Assembly: GCF_000757905.1 (NCBI RefSeq)
Contig: NZ_KN173624.1
Strand: one strand, 5' to 3'
Length of the DNA: 64,000 nt
Origin: Arsenophonus nilaparvatae
Lineage (GTDB): Bacteria > Pseudomonadota > Gammaproteobacteria > Enterobacterales > Enterobacteriaceae
Shown here: one piece after another, positions 1 to 9,637 of the stretch
How the letters are laid out: the number at the start of each line of letters is the position of its first letter
Position numbering within the stretch: position 1 is the stretch's first letter
Notes under the pieces: generated by a model
What the model was told of the DNA's origin: nothing
Seen by the model: only the letters and a program-made list of their open reading frames with translations
Database searches by the model: none
Translations under genes and position numbers: made by a program

Positions 1-13
1 TCTAGAGGATCCC
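1..13. other. Possible residual cloning-vector polylinker
   Basis: The first 13 bases are adjacent XbaI and BamHI sites followed by a further C, in the order and spacing of the reverse-read pUC/M13 polylinker. This is what an untrimmed shotgun read would leave. A chance match is possible because the stretch is short. It sits inside an open reading frame that continues to the right. Confidence 0.4.
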
Positions 14-232
14 ACCAGGAAACAGCCTAGGAACACCCCATCTGTTTTTGCTCAATGTATTGAGGTTGGTGGGCAAATAAAGGTGGATGGAAGAGATATT
101 ATTGTGAAGAATAATATGCCGGTAGGCACATTATTAGGTACGTTCACAACTGATGTAATTAAAACTTATCAGTGTGCTAATGTAAAAAATATAATTACTG
201 GTGCTAGAGTACATGGTGAATTCGCGACATAC
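2..232 (+). pseudogene. Fimbrial adhesin-like gene, 5' fragment, interrupted by an IS
   Basis: The frame is open from the window edge to the insertion sequence, giving about 77 residues. It has two cysteines (CIEVGG and TYQCANV) and a MPVGTLLG segment, resembling the start of the pilin domain in FimH-like minor fimbrial subunits. The match is by pattern only. The 5' end lies outside the window. Read on into the IS, the frame continues to a stop at 281-283. The matching 3' piece is probably 1482-1619. With only about 77 plus 46 residues left, the middle of the gene is either missing or the two pieces belong to different fimbrial genes. Confidence 0.45.
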
Positions 233-1480
233 GGGCACCTCGAAAAACTCGAAATCTTCAATGGCTCTCCGGCTTGTCTCTAAATAATTAGATGTTTTTT
301 GATCCCCCCGCTACTAATCCTACCGTCCATTGCCATGGACAGTGTCATTTTGTCCATTCTGGGCGTTAAAAAGCTAAGATGCCGGTACGCTGGAAGTACG
401 CCAACCGCTTTAGGTTGTAACATGCTGCCATCATCGTCATGGCAAAATTAGCGCGCACTTGCCCAATGGTACGGATCAGTTTTCTACCCATTTGTTCCAT
501 CGCCGCGAATGCATGTTCAACCCGTGCCCTAATCTTTGCAATCCGGTGGTTGCGCCCTTGCTGAGTCTTGGACAACGGTTTATTTCGATGGCCTTTACGC
601 TGAATCTGGCTCCTATAGCCGTTTGCCTTGAGCCAAGCTTCCCGTTCCGCAGAGGGATAGCCTCGGTCGGCGTAGATATTACGGTTGGTGTTGGCCTTGT
701 CGATGACCCTCTCGAAATGCTGACTGTCGTGAGTGCTGGCCGTATCGGTGACGATTTTTCTGATGAACTTGTACTTCTTGTCCATGTTCACAGAAAGCTT
801 ATAGCCATAATGGCTCTTACCGTGTTTTTTAGTCCACGTGGCGTCTAAATCTTTTTGCCGCCGCTTGGTTGGTTTCCAATGAGCAGGTATCGCTTCCTGC
901 TTGAGTTGCTCCTTTTCGTCCTTCGTGAACGACTGCTTCGGAGCAGGTACCAAGGTGGCATCGATGATTTGGCCTCCCCGAGCTATAAAGCCTTTCTTCA
1001 AAAGCTGTGAGGTTACACCATCGAAAATGGCTTTAGCACCAGCTTCACCGATCCTGTTCTCGAACGTCCACACAGTGGTACGGTCAGGTATATTGATGGC
1101 ATGGAGCAACCCACAGAAACGCTTGAAGCTCATTCTGTCCAAAAGCTGGTACTCCATCTGCTCGTCAGACAGGTTGTAGATACGCTTTAGAACTAAAATG
1201 CGAACCATGGTCTCGGTTGGAAATGGTGGACGTCCTCCTTTTTTGCTGACAGGGCGTGGTACCACATGGTCGATTTCCGCTGCCAGATGCGCAAAGTCTA
1301 TACAGGTTTCGATCTTGACCAGAGGGTCGACCAACTGGTCAATCGTCTGTAGGTGATACCGGTCTGCAAGGAGGTCATACTTAATGGCGTTTCTTTTCTG
1401 CATGGTGGTCAGGGCAATAGGTCAGTTTTCGATAATTTTATCTGCGAAATCAAACTCTGGTTAGGTTTTTCGAGGTGCCC
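233..1480 (-). mobile_element. IS5-family insertion sequence, about 1248 bp
   Basis: The element is bounded by 16-bp perfect terminal inverted repeats: GGGCACCTCGAAAAAC reading inward from 233, and its reverse complement ending at 1480. It holds one transposase gene on the minus strand. IS5 elements usually duplicate 3-4 bp of target. The flanks here (atac before, acct after) do not match, so either one end has recombined or adjacent sequence was deleted after insertion. Confidence 0.9.
366..1403 (-). CDS. IS5-family transposase (DDE)
   Basis: This 345-residue protein is close to the usual length for IS5 transposases. An N-terminal DUF772-type region (GGRPPFPTETMVRILVLKR) is followed by a DDE catalytic core. 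The likely catalytic residues are D in IDATLV (about residue 148), D in YADRGY (about 246) and E in RARVEHAF. It lies wholly inside the inverted repeats and is intact, so the element could still be mobile. It would cut and paste the IS. Confidence 0.93.
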   Translation of the reverse strand: MQKRNAIKYDLLADRYHLQTIDQLVDPLVKIETCIDFAHLAAEIDHVVPRPVSKKGGRPPFPTETMVRILVLKRIYNLSDEQMEYQLLDRMSFKRFCGLLHAINIPDRTTVWTFENRIGEAGAKAIFDGVTSQLLKKGFIARGGQIIDATLVPAPKQSFTKDEKEQLKQEAIPAHWKPTKRRQKDLDATWTKKHGKSHYGYKLSVNMDKKYKFIRKIVTDTASTHDSQHFERVIDKANTNRNIYADRGYPSAEREAWLKANGYRSQIQRKGHRNKPLSKTQQGRNHRIAKIRARVEHAFAAMEQMGRKLIRTIGQVRANFAMTMMAACYNLKRLAYFQRTGILAF

Positions 1481-1481
1481 A

Positions 1482-1619
1482 CCTATATATTTCAATAAAA
1501 AATTAAACATAAATTTTTCAAAGCAATTAACTTATAGTGCAAAATTTTATCAAACTGATAATAGTGTTTCTGCCGGAACGGTTAATGCAACAGCAACATT
1601 TACTATTGATTATAAATAA
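1482..1619 (+). pseudogene. Fimbrial subunit, 3' fragment
   Basis: The last 45 residues end LTYSAKFYQTD, then SAGTVNATATFTIDYK. This is the typical C-terminal beta strand of type 1-like fimbrial subunits, with a G-x-x-N-A-x-A-x-F pattern and a penultimate Tyr. There is no start codon outside the IS. If a 4-bp target duplication is assumed, this frame is in register with the fragment ending at 232, but too few residues remain for a whole adhesin. Confidence 0.6.
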
Positions 1620-2127
1620 TATATTTTTCTTATTAAAGATATTAATATATCGATAAGATAGGGTGATTATTTGATTTTTTAGCGTTTTATATATTTATTT
1701 CAACAATAAATTAAAATATTAACTTCACTTTAATTTTATTAAACAGTAATATTTTATTTTTACTAACATTAATAATTTTTATCATTTTACAATAATAACA
1801 TTTTTAACCTGTTGACAATAAATTACATATTAATAGTTAACAATTGTGTTGTTAGCTTTGTCACAAAAAAATAGCTCTTTTTTTATTTATAACCACTCAT
1901 TGGATTTATTTAACCGTTTAATATTTTACTTGACCGTTTACATAGAACAAAATCAACCACTACCTCTTCCGANNNNNNNNNNNNNNNNNNNNNNNNTTCC
2001 GATTTATTATATTGAGCATGACAAAGGATATTTTTAACTGTCATGAATTAAAAAACAAATGCTAAAAAGAATAAATAAAAATCATTCTCATTTGACATAT
2101 TTATTTAACCTAGGAAGAGTTTCTTAA
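1620..2127. other. AT-rich intergenic region with an assembly gap
   Basis: No gene is supported. Positions 1973-1996 are 24 Ns, flanked on both sides by TTCCGA, which suggests a scaffold join or an unresolved overlap. One frame reads through the Ns but has no recognisable content. The promoter of btsT should lie to the right of the gap. Confidence 0.85.
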
Positions 2128-4281
2128 ATGAATAAGAATAATATATTAAGGCATATCCCTTGGCTAATATTAGGGATCATTGGTGCTATTTGTTTAGGTG
2201 TCGTTGCCCTTAGACGTGGAGAACATATTAGCGCTTTATGGATCATTGTTGCTTCCATTGCCGTTTATTTAATTTCATATCGTTATTACAGCTTGTATAT
2301 TGCCAAAAAAGTATTACAGCTTGACCCAACTCGCTCAACACCCGCAGTACTTAATAATGATGGATTAAATTATGTGCCAACCAATCGCAATGTTTTATTT
2401 GGCCATCATTTTGCCGCCATTGCCGGCGCTGGCCCATTAGTAGGGCCCGTATTGGCGGCACAGGTTGGTTATTTGCCCGGTACACTTTGGCTGTTAGCGG
2501 GGGTGGTGCTGGCCGGTGCTGTACAGGATTTTATGGTGTTATTTATTTCATCGCGCCGCAATGCGATTTCTTTGGGGGAAATCGTAAAAAAAGAGATGGG
2601 CGTGGTGCCAGGTTCAATTGCATTATTCGGCTGCTTTTTGATTATGATTATCATATTAGCCGTATTGGCGTTAATTGTAGTAAAAGCATTGGCCGAAAGT
2701 CCATGGGGAGTGTTTACCGTCTGTTCAACAGTACCGATTGCATTTTTTATGGGTATTTACATGCGCTATATTCGGCCTGGTTGTGTTGCAGAAGTCTCGA
2801 TTATCGGTGTTATTCTGCTAATTGCGGCTATTTGATTTGGTGGTGTGATTGCTCATGATCCTTATTGGGGACCAGCGTTAACCTTTAAAGATACCACCAT
2901 TACTTATGTCTTAATTGGTTATGCTTTTATTTCAGCGTTATTGCCAGTGTGGTTGATTTTAGCGCCACGAGATTATTTGGCGACCTTTTTGAAAATAGGC
3001 GTCATTGTTGGTTTAGCAATCGGTATTATTATTCTTAATCCAGATTTAAAAATGCCAGCGGTAACCCAATTTGTTGATGGAACGGGTCCGGTTTGGAAAG
3101 GGACATTATTTCCTTTTCTATTTATTACTATTGCTTGCGGTGCCGTGTCTGGTTTTCATGCTTTAATTGCTTCGGGAACAACGCCTAAATTATTAGCCAA
3201 TGAAACCGATGCGCGTTACATCGGTTATGGCGCTATGTTAATGGAATCATTTGTGGCTATCATGGCACTAGTTGCTGCCTCTATCATTGAACCTGGCCTC
3301 TATTTTGCCATGAATACTCCACCGGCAGCGTTAGGTTTTACCATGCCTAATTTGCATGAATTAAGTGGCTCCGATGCAGCTATGATTATGGCGCAATTGA
3401 AAGCAGTTACAGTACATGCTGCGGCAACAGTCAGCTCTTGGGGATTTATTATTTCGCCAGCGGAAATCTTACAAACAGCTAAAGATATCGGTGAACCTTC
3501 TATTTTGAATCGTGCCGGTGGCGCGCCTACACTTGCGGTAGGTATTGCTTATGTGTTCCAGCAAATTATTCCTGCCGCTGATATGGGATTTTGGTATCAC
3601 TTTGGTATTCTTTTTGAAGCTTTATTTATTTTGACTGCTTTGGATGCTGGCACACGTTCTGGTCGATTCATGTTACAAGATCTTTTGGCTAATTTTATTC
3701 CTGTATTGAAAAAAACAGATTCATTAATTGCTGGCTGTATTGCTACTGCTGGTTGTGTTGGTTTATGGGGATATCTACTTTATCAAGGGGTTGTTGACCC
3801 GCTAGGCGGGGTTAAAAGTTTATGGCCATTATTTGGTATCTCTAATCAAATGTTGGCCGCTGTTGCGTTAGTATTAAGTAGCGTTATTTTGATTAAAATG
3901 AAGCGCACTAAGTATATTTGGGTAACGCTTGTCCCAGCAATATGGCTATTAATATGTACGACATGGGCGTTAGGTTTGAAGTTGTTTAGCTCTGATCCTC
4001 AGCTGGAAGGGTTTATCTATTTGGCTCATTCATATCAAGACAAAATAGCAACGGCAACTGCGGTAACAACAGCTCAAAAACTGTCTGATATGCATCATAT
4101 TGTGATCAATAACTACACCAATGCAGGATTAAGTATTTTATTCTTACTAGTGGTGTATAGCATTATATTCTATGGGCTTAAAATAGCGATAAAAGCCTGG
4201 AGAACAGCTAAACGTTCAGATATTGAAACACCATATGTTTCTGTCGCTGAAAGTGATATTAAAATTTCCTCCTCACATTAA
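2128..4281 (+). pseudogene. btsT: Pyruvate/H+ symporter BtsT (CstA family), in-frame stop
   Basis: The 717 codons match BtsT (YjiY) of E. coli from end to end as I recall it: N-terminus HIPWLILGIIGA with LRRGEHISALW, C-terminus near ETPYVSV with KISSSH. BtsT imports pyruvate across the inner membrane with many transmembrane helices. Codon 236 is TGA (2833-2835), in a conserved stretch just before FGGVIAHDPYWGP. The frame is unbroken on both sides. It is a single-base nonsense change (TGG would restore Trp), not a frameshift. The options are a pseudogene, a sequencing error or readthrough. The rest of the sequence is undecayed. In E. coli the gene is induced by the BtsSR two-component system; no such pair lies here. 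Confidence 0.88.
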
Positions 4282-4352
4282 TTAATATTAAATCCATTGT
4301 TCTCCACAAAGTAGGTTATAAGCTTAGGTGGGGTATTTTTGAGGTAATAAAT

Positions 4353-4556
4353 ATGTTTAATAATCTTGGACAAGTAGGTAAATATTTGGGGCAGGCGGCA
4401 CTTATGCTAATCGGTATTCCTGACTATGATAATTATGTTCAGCATATGCGTAATACTCATCCTGAGCAATCTATCATGAGTTATGAAGAATTTTTTCGCC
4501 AACGTCAGGCAGCGCGCTATGCTAGTAGTGATAACGGCGGTTTTCGCTGTTGCTAG
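4353..4556 (+). CDS. yjiX: YjiX/YbdD family small protein
   Basis: This 67-residue protein contains GIPDYDNYVQHM, MSYEEFFRQRQAARY and a C-terminal RCC, as in E. coli YjiX. The family (DUF466) is almost always encoded just downstream of a CstA/BtsT-type transporter, as here, which implies an accessory role in uptake. The biochemical function is not established. No signal peptide or membrane segment is visible. Confidence 0.92.
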   Translation: MFNNLGQVGKYLGQAALMLIGIPDYDNYVQHMRNTHPEQSIMSYEEFFRQRQAARYASSDNGGFRCC

Positions 4557-4591
4557 CCATTATTCAATGGATGTGATAACTGAGGCTTAGC

Positions 4592-5560
4592 ATGACATCA
4601 ATATCAGTAACAATATTGACCGGCTTTCTGGGAGCAGGCAAAACAACATTGCTTCGTCATATTCTCAATGCAGAACATGGTTATAAAATTGCAGTTATTG
4701 AAAATGAATTTGGAGCAGAGTCGATTGATAGTGAGCTTATCGGTGATAATGCCACTCAGATAACAACTTTAAGCAATGGTTGTATTTGTTGTAATCGTTC
4801 GAATGAATTGGAAAATACGCTATTAGATTTACTTAATGCTATAGATAACAAGCAATTAGCTTTTGATCGCCTGATTATTGAGTGTACTGGAATGGCTGAT
4901 CCTGGCCCTATTACGCAAACTTTCTTTTCACATAAAGTTTTATGCCAACGTTTTTTGTTAGATGGCATTATTGCGGTTGTGGATGCGGTACATGCTGAGA
5001 AACAGCTAAATCAATTTATTATTGCTCAAGTGCAGATTGGTTATGCGGATTGTATCTTGCTAACTAAAACCGATATTCAAGCAAATAATACCGCATTAAT
5101 AGCCCGTTTACAGCGTATTAATGCCCGAGCACCTATTTATCAAGTCACCCATGGTGATATGGCGATACAGTCATTATTTAACATAAATGGATTTATGCTT
5201 AACGATAAGTTAACTATTTCAAAGCCTATTTTTCGTTTTATGTCCAGCACCCAAAATGCCATTCAATCAATCGTTGTCTATCTTGATCAATTAGTTGAAT
5301 TGTCGGAACTATCAAAAGTGATGGAGAAGTTATTATGTCGCCATGTTGATAATCTCTTACGTTATAAAGGAATATTGGCGATTAAACATCAGCCCTGCCG
5401 ATTAATATTTCAAGGAGTTCAGCGTTTATATAGTGCTGATTGGGATCGTGAGTGGCAAAATGGCGAGGCGCGTCAAGGGGTAATGGTTTTTATTGGTTTA
5501 CATTTACCTGAAGAGGAAATTCGGCAACAATTTGCATTATTAACCGAACGCGTTAATTGA
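4592..5560 (+). CDS. yjiA: Zinc-binding COG0523 GTPase YjiA
   Basis: This 322-residue CobW/COG0523 G3E GTPase has Walker A GFLGAGKTT (about residues 10-18), the family metal-binding motif GCICC (about 64-68), a DxxG-like ECTGMADP and the base-recognition motif LTKTD. The C-terminal CobW_C domain follows from about residue 220. E. coli YjiA binds zinc and hydrolyses GTP; related proteins are metallochaperones. It is the third gene of the btsT-yjiX-yjiA cluster, 35 bp after yjiX. The exact metal client is unknown. Confidence 0.92.
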   Translation: MTSISVTILTGFLGAGKTTLLRHILNAEHGYKIAVIENEFGAESIDSELIGDNATQITTLSNGCICCNRSNELENTLLDLLNAIDNKQLAFDRLIIECTGMADPGPITQTFFSHKVLCQRFLLDGIIAVVDAVHAEKQLNQFIIAQVQIGYADCILLTKTDIQANNTALIARLQRINARAPIYQVTHGDMAIQSLFNINGFMLNDKLTISKPIFRFMSSTQNAIQSIVVYLDQLVELSELSKVMEKLLCRHVDNLLRYKGILAIKHQPCRLIFQGVQRLYSADWDREWQNGEARQGVMVFIGLHLPEEEIRQQFALLTERVN

Positions 5561-5573
5561 TCAGTTATTTTGG

Positions 5574-5607
5574 GCTACCTTCGTTACTTAAAGACAACAA
5601 AGGTAGC
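5574..5607. terminator. Possible terminator between yjiA and the MATE gene
   Basis: GCTACCTT and AAGGTAGC form an 8-bp perfect stem with an 18-nt loop in the short gap between convergent genes. There is no strong T tract on either strand, so termination strength is doubtful. Confidence 0.4.
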
Positions 5608-5614
5608 AATAATA

Positions 5615-6955
5615 TTAGATATCGAGCCGTTTGGTTTGCCAACGCTTAGAGTGCCAACGCCAGGCATTGGTTAAACCTCGTAGCCATTCATCACATAGAA
5701 ATCCAAGCCATATTCCTAATAATCCCATTTCCATTTTTAAACCTAAAAAATAGCTGATTGGCAGCGCAATACCCCACATAGAAATAAGTGCGGTGCAAAA
5801 GGGAAAGCGGGCATCGCCAGCAGCACGTAAGGCATTCACCATGACAATATTTAGTGTTCTGCCAGGCTCGAGAAAAACAGAAAGCAAGAACAGCGGAAGT
5901 AATAACTTTATAATATTGTGATCTTCAGTAATTGCATCCAATAGAGGTATACGAAATAACCAGAAGCAAAATACAATACCAATGGTAATAAAAAATCCCC
6001 ATTTTAAGCTTTTCAAACCTCGTTGGTATGCATCTTCAAAACGCTTGGCACCGACTAAATGACCCACCATGATTTCATTACCAATACTAAGAGAAATACC
6101 AAATAGCATAATAAATAGTGAAAGTTGGAAATAGAGGGTTTGAGCAGCAAGAGAGGTTTCTCCCATTAAACCGATGAAAGCAGAAGCAACCATATAGTGT
6201 AAGATCCAGACTAAATTTTCGCCTGCAGAAGGAAGTCCGATATGTAATATTTTATTCAACGTATTTTTTGACCAGTGTAACAGCAAAGAGGGTACAAATT
6301 TGATCCTTAGCCCACTGAATAATAAGAAGAAAAGTAATATTATAGCGACTATACGACCGATCGCTGTAGACCAGGCAACGCCAGTTAAGCCATATTGTGG
6401 TAAACCAAAAAAACCATATAAAACGATCATATTACCGAGGATGGTGATCAGATTGGCAATAAATGTTACCCACATTGCCGGTTGTGATTTGCCATAAACA
6501 CGCAAGCAAGCCGCTAATATGATTGAAATTGCTTCTGGTATTAAGCATAAACCAAGAATATGTAAATAAGCGTAACCATAATCCAGCAAATGTGCTGGTG
6601 TATTCATGATACCAAGTATCTTATAGCCAAAGAGTAGAATAATGGCGGCACTGATAAAGCCTAATAGGAAATTAAAAGCAATAGAGATATGAATGGCATG
6701 ACTAGCCTTTTCTTTTTTACCTGCCCCTAAATATTGGGCGATAACAACGCTGCATCCTACACTGATAAAGTTAAATATGGTGATAAAAAGATCAAAAACT
6801 TGGTTGCCTACTCCCATTGCGGCTAGATAAGCGGTGGAGACGTGACTAACCATATAAGTATTGATAAGTAATGTCGCAAAATGTAGCAAAACATCAATAA
6901 AAATGGGCCAACTTAGCGAGTAAAGTGAACGATTGGTAACATCAGATGAATGCAT
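5615..6955 (-). CDS. MATE family efflux transporter
   Basis: The 446 residues have about 12 hydrophobic helices in two similar halves, the MatE architecture. The first half starts SLYSLSWPIFIDVLLHF and includes AAMGVGNQVFDLF; the second starts near IGLPSAGENLVW with LAAQTLYFQLS. MATE proteins expel cationic drugs or metabolites using H+ or Na+ gradients. The overall look is nearest to the YeeO/DinF-like branch, but I do not assign a symbol. It stands alone between convergent yjiA and a long AT-rich gap. Confidence 0.88.
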   Translation of the reverse strand: MHSSDVTNRSLYSLSWPIFIDVLLHFATLLINTYMVSHVSTAYLAAMGVGNQVFDLFITIFNFISVGCSVVIAQYLGAGKKEKASHAIHISIAFNFLLGFISAAIILLFGYKILGIMNTPAHLLDYGYAYLHILGLCLIPEAISIILAACLRVYGKSQPAMWVTFIANLITILGNMIVLYGFFGLPQYGLTGVAWSTAIGRIVAIILLFFLLFSGLRIKFVPSLLLHWSKNTLNKILHIGLPSAGENLVWILHYMVASAFIGLMGETSLAAQTLYFQLSLFIMLFGISLSIGNEIMVGHLVGAKRFEDAYQRGLKSLKWGFFITIGIVFCFWLFRIPLLDAITEDHNIIKLLLPLFLLSVFLEPGRTLNIVMVNALRAAGDARFPFCTALISMWGIALPISYFLGLKMEMGLLGIWLGFLCDEWLRGLTNAWRWHSKRWQTKRLDI

Positions 6956-7356
6956 TATGCACCTTTTTAAATATACAAGAAGATTTTTGGCAAAATAGAC
7001 AAAAAACAGTTAAATATTTTACACATTTTATTTTTGTATGATAGATGATTAACTATTTATTATATATCGGTCTTTTTTATTTAAATTTTATTAGTTAGAT
7101 TAAATAGAATGCTTAAGAATTTTCTTTATTTTATAATTTGTTGTTTTGCATTAACAAATTAAGTGATGATATTAATATTAACAAATCTATAGTAACTTAT
7201 TATTAACAATCATTAATTTGTTGCAAGAGTTCATTTTATAGGCTGGGTATTAATTAAATAATAATTAATAAAAATAAGCCTGTGGTAAATACCACAGGCT
7301 CCTGGCGTTAGCGATCAAAAGTTTGGTTGATTTTACAACCTAAAATGGATTAAAAA
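6956..7356. other. AT-rich intergenic region
   Basis: No coding sequence is seen. It contains the upstream region of the MATE gene (minus strand) and, near 7278, the terminator of the minus-strand operon on the right. The rest is low-complexity A+T. Confidence 0.8.
7278..7299 (-). terminator. Rho-independent terminator of the PEP-hydrolase operon
   Basis: GCCTGTGGT and ACCACAGGC form a perfect 9-bp stem around a 4-nt loop. Read on the minus strand, a T-rich run follows the stem, fitting termination downstream of the gene ending at 7357. Confidence 0.85.
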
Positions 7357-8193
7357 TTATTTTCGTTTTATCGTTTTAAATATTTTTGTAGTTTCAGTAA
7401 TGGCAGTTTCTGCCGGTAAACGTTCCATAGAACTTGCTCCATAAAAACCGTGGCAATCAGGGCAATTTTGTAAAATATATTTTGCATCTTCAGGTGTCGC
7501 AATAGGACCGCCATGGCAAAGTACAATAATATCTTTACGAACAGACTTTGCCGCTGCCGCCCAATCGTTAATCAGTTTTACGCAATCCTCTAACGTGTGA
7601 GTTGTTTTGGCACCAATATCACCACCTGTTGTTAATCCCATATGCGTGACGATAATATCAGCACCAGCTTCTGTCATGTTTTTCGCATCGATGGCACTAA
7701 AAACGTAAGGCGTTGTTAATAAATCTTTTTTATGGGCTTGACGGATCACATCAACTTCTAACGCATATCCCATGCCTGTTTCTTCAAGGTTAGCTCGGAA
7801 ATTACCATCGATCAAACCAACAGTAGGAAAATTTTGTATACCGGCAAATCCCATTATTTTTAAAGAGTCAAGATAGGTATCGAATTGGCAAAATGGGTCG
7901 GTACCATTAACACCCGCTAATACCGGAGTATTTTTAACCACGGGTAAAACTTCTTTTGCCATTTCCATAACAATATCGTTGGCGTTACCATAAGCAAGTA
8001 AACCCGCCAATGAACCTCTACCAGCCATGCGATAGCGGCCAGAATTATAAATCACAATCAGATCAATCCCTCCTTTTTCTTCACATCTTGCTGATAAACC
8101 TGTGCCGGCACCGCCACCGATAATTGGTTGACCATGTGAGATCATCATTTGGAATTTTGCTAATAATGATGCGCGTGTTTGTTTCATTTTCAT
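7357..8193 (-). CDS. PEP-hydrolase-like TIM-barrel protein
   Basis: This 278-residue protein is a TIM barrel of the phosphoenolpyruvate hydrolase-like family. Recognisable blocks are PIIGGGAGTGLSARCEE (about residues 23-39), NSGRYRMAGRGSLAG (about 50-64), ADIIVTHMGLTTGG (about 177-190) and LCHGGPIATPEDA. The substrate is not established. The same domain forms the C-terminal part of the tomato Tm-1 antiviral protein and of fungal homologues, where it is fused to the UPF0261 domain encoded by the gene just upstream here. The two genes are 9 bp apart and clearly co-transcribed. Confidence 0.85.
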   Translation of the reverse strand: MKMKQTRASLLAKFQMMISHGQPIIGGGAGTGLSARCEEKGGIDLIVIYNSGRYRMAGRGSLAGLLAYGNANDIVMEMAKEVLPVVKNTPVLAGVNGTDPFCQFDTYLDSLKIMGFAGIQNFPTVGLIDGNFRANLEETGMGYALEVDVIRQAHKKDLLTTPYVFSAIDAKNMTEAGADIIVTHMGLTTGGDIGAKTTHTLEDCVKLINDWAAAAKSVRKDIIVLCHGGPIATPEDAKYILQNCPDCHGFYGASSMERLPAETAITETTKIFKTIKRK

Positions 8194-8202
8194 AACTCCA
8201 AA

Positions 8203-9423
8203 TTAATTCATTAGTTCTTGGTGCAATTCTATCACTTGATGACCAAATTCTGCTGAATTGATATGATAAGGAGTGATTATCAGTTTTCTGTTAGCTGTGG
8301 TTTGGTAGTTTGATTTAAACGCATCAATGAAGGCTTGGTTGGCTTGTGGTGACCAAAAAACGCCATCTTCAATATCTAAGGCGGAAAATCCCCCGGTTGG
8401 AATGATAAAAGTAACATCGCCTTGACATTGATTCAGCTTATGCGCAATCCAGACTCCCATCTGATAATTTTCCTCGGCTGTGGTGCGCATTAATGTAACT
8501 TGGCTATTATGATGATAAAAATGACGATCTTTATATTTGTCAGGGATGGAGGTTGGACGACCAAAGTTAACCATATCTAATGCACCGCAAGAGATGATAC
8601 AGGGTGTTTTGGTACGCATGATGGCACCAAAGCGATCTTCATCACAGGCAAGTATGCCGTCAAAAAGGTAATCACAAACTTCCGTGGTTGTTATATCAAG
8701 CACGCAATCCAATAATTGGCTATCAACTAGTTTTTCCATTGCTTTGCCACCACTTCCGGTAGCATGAAACACTAAACAATCATAATGGTTATCTAATTTT
8801 TGGGTTAACTGTTGGACACAGGGTGTTGTTACCCCAAACATAGTTAGCGCCAGAGTTGGTTTATTTTTGTTTTCATCTTCATCAGCAGAATTAAAAAGTA
8901 CCGCACCTGCGATTTGCGCAGCGGCATTTTTTAAAATTTTACGGGAGATAGTATTCAGGCCAGAAATATCTGTAACTGAGTACATTATGGAGATATCACT
9001 GGCACCGATATAGCCTGAAACATCACCAGATGCCATCGTCGAGAGCATTAACTTTGGAATACCGATGGCAAGAGACTGCATTGCGGGTGTAATAAGTGCT
9101 GTTCCACCTGAACCACCTAATCCAAGAATAGCTAAAACATCTTTTTGTTGTGAGAGATATTTCTCAAATGCGATTGCCATAGCTGCGATAGCTTTTCCTC
9201 TATCTTGGCTAAAGATAGCTTCTCTTCCTAAAGGATGATAGCTGGCAATAGTTTCAGCACTAATATCCGTTTTATTATTCAAATTGTTAGGATTAGTACT
9301 TAAATCAATAATACGTACCGCTAAGCCAGTTTTTTTTATAAGTTGACTAACATAATAAGTTTCGATTGCCTTGGTATCGAGTGTTGCGGCAATGTAGATA
9401 TAGCTTTGCTGTTCCTTCATCAT
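8203..9423 (-). CDS. Tm-1-like ATP-binding protein (UPF0261)
   Basis: This 406-residue UPF0261 protein has an N-terminal TLDTKAIETYYV, the glycine-rich ILGLGGSGGTALITPAM (about residues 100-116) and STMASGDVSGYIGASDISIM (about 129-148). All are hallmarks of the Tm-1-like ATP-binding fold. Bacterial members lie beside a PEP-hydrolase-like gene, as here, and are thought to act in an undefined catabolic step. It is the first gene of a two-gene operon, divergent from a TetR regulator that probably controls it. Confidence 0.87.
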   Translation of the reverse strand: MMKEQQSYIYIAATLDTKAIETYYVSQLIKKTGLAVRIIDLSTNPNNLNNKTDISAETIASYHPLGREAIFSQDRGKAIAAMAIAFEKYLSQQKDVLAILGLGGSGGTALITPAMQSLAIGIPKLMLSTMASGDVSGYIGASDISIMYSVTDISGLNTISRKILKNAAAQIAGAVLFNSADEDENKNKPTLALTMFGVTTPCVQQLTQKLDNHYDCLVFHATGSGGKAMEKLVDSQLLDCVLDITTTEVCDYLFDGILACDEDRFGAIMRTKTPCIISCGALDMVNFGRPTSIPDKYKDRHFYHHNSQVTLMRTTAEENYQMGVWIAHKLNQCQGDVTFIIPTGGFSALDIEDGVFWSPQANQAFIDAFKSNYQTTANRKLIITPYHINSAEFGHQVIELHQELMN

Positions 9424-9500
9424 AAATCCTTGATTGTTTGCTGACTTGGATGGGAGTATTATAGGCGCAAAAAAAGTAAGCGATCATTTATGCTTTTTAT

Positions 9501-9524
9501 AAATTGAGATATTAGTCTCAATTT
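9501..9524. promoter_or_regulatory. Candidate operator of the divergent TetR regulator
   Basis: AAATTGAGA, a 6-bp spacer, then TCTCAATTT form a perfect 9-bp inverted repeat centred between the divergent UPF0261 and tetR genes. Its size and symmetry suit a TetR-family dimer. No comparison has been made; the link to this regulator is positional inference. Confidence 0.65.
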
Positions 9525-9637
9525 ATTTTTAACTCTTTAGCATTATATTGTTTTTTTATGCAGTAAATTCTAATTATAAAAGTTATCGTAAAGGTGACGT
9601 TTAAATCCATTTTGGTTAGTAATAAAGGATAAATTTT

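Noticed and set aside
459..848. Open frame of 129 codons on the plus strand
   Set aside because: It lies wholly antisense to the IS5 transposase and has no recognisable motif.
1846..2037. Open frame spanning the N run
   Set aside because: It is read through unknown bases in AT-rich DNA; it has no family features or ribosome site.
2833..2835. TGA as a selenocysteine codon
   Set aside because: CstA/BtsT proteins are not selenoproteins, and I saw no obvious SECIS hairpin just downstream; a nonsense change or an error is simpler.
2487..2858. Plus-strand frame overlapping btsT
   Set aside because: It is a shifted frame of a highly conserved transporter, and the btsT frame continues beyond the TGA without any shift.
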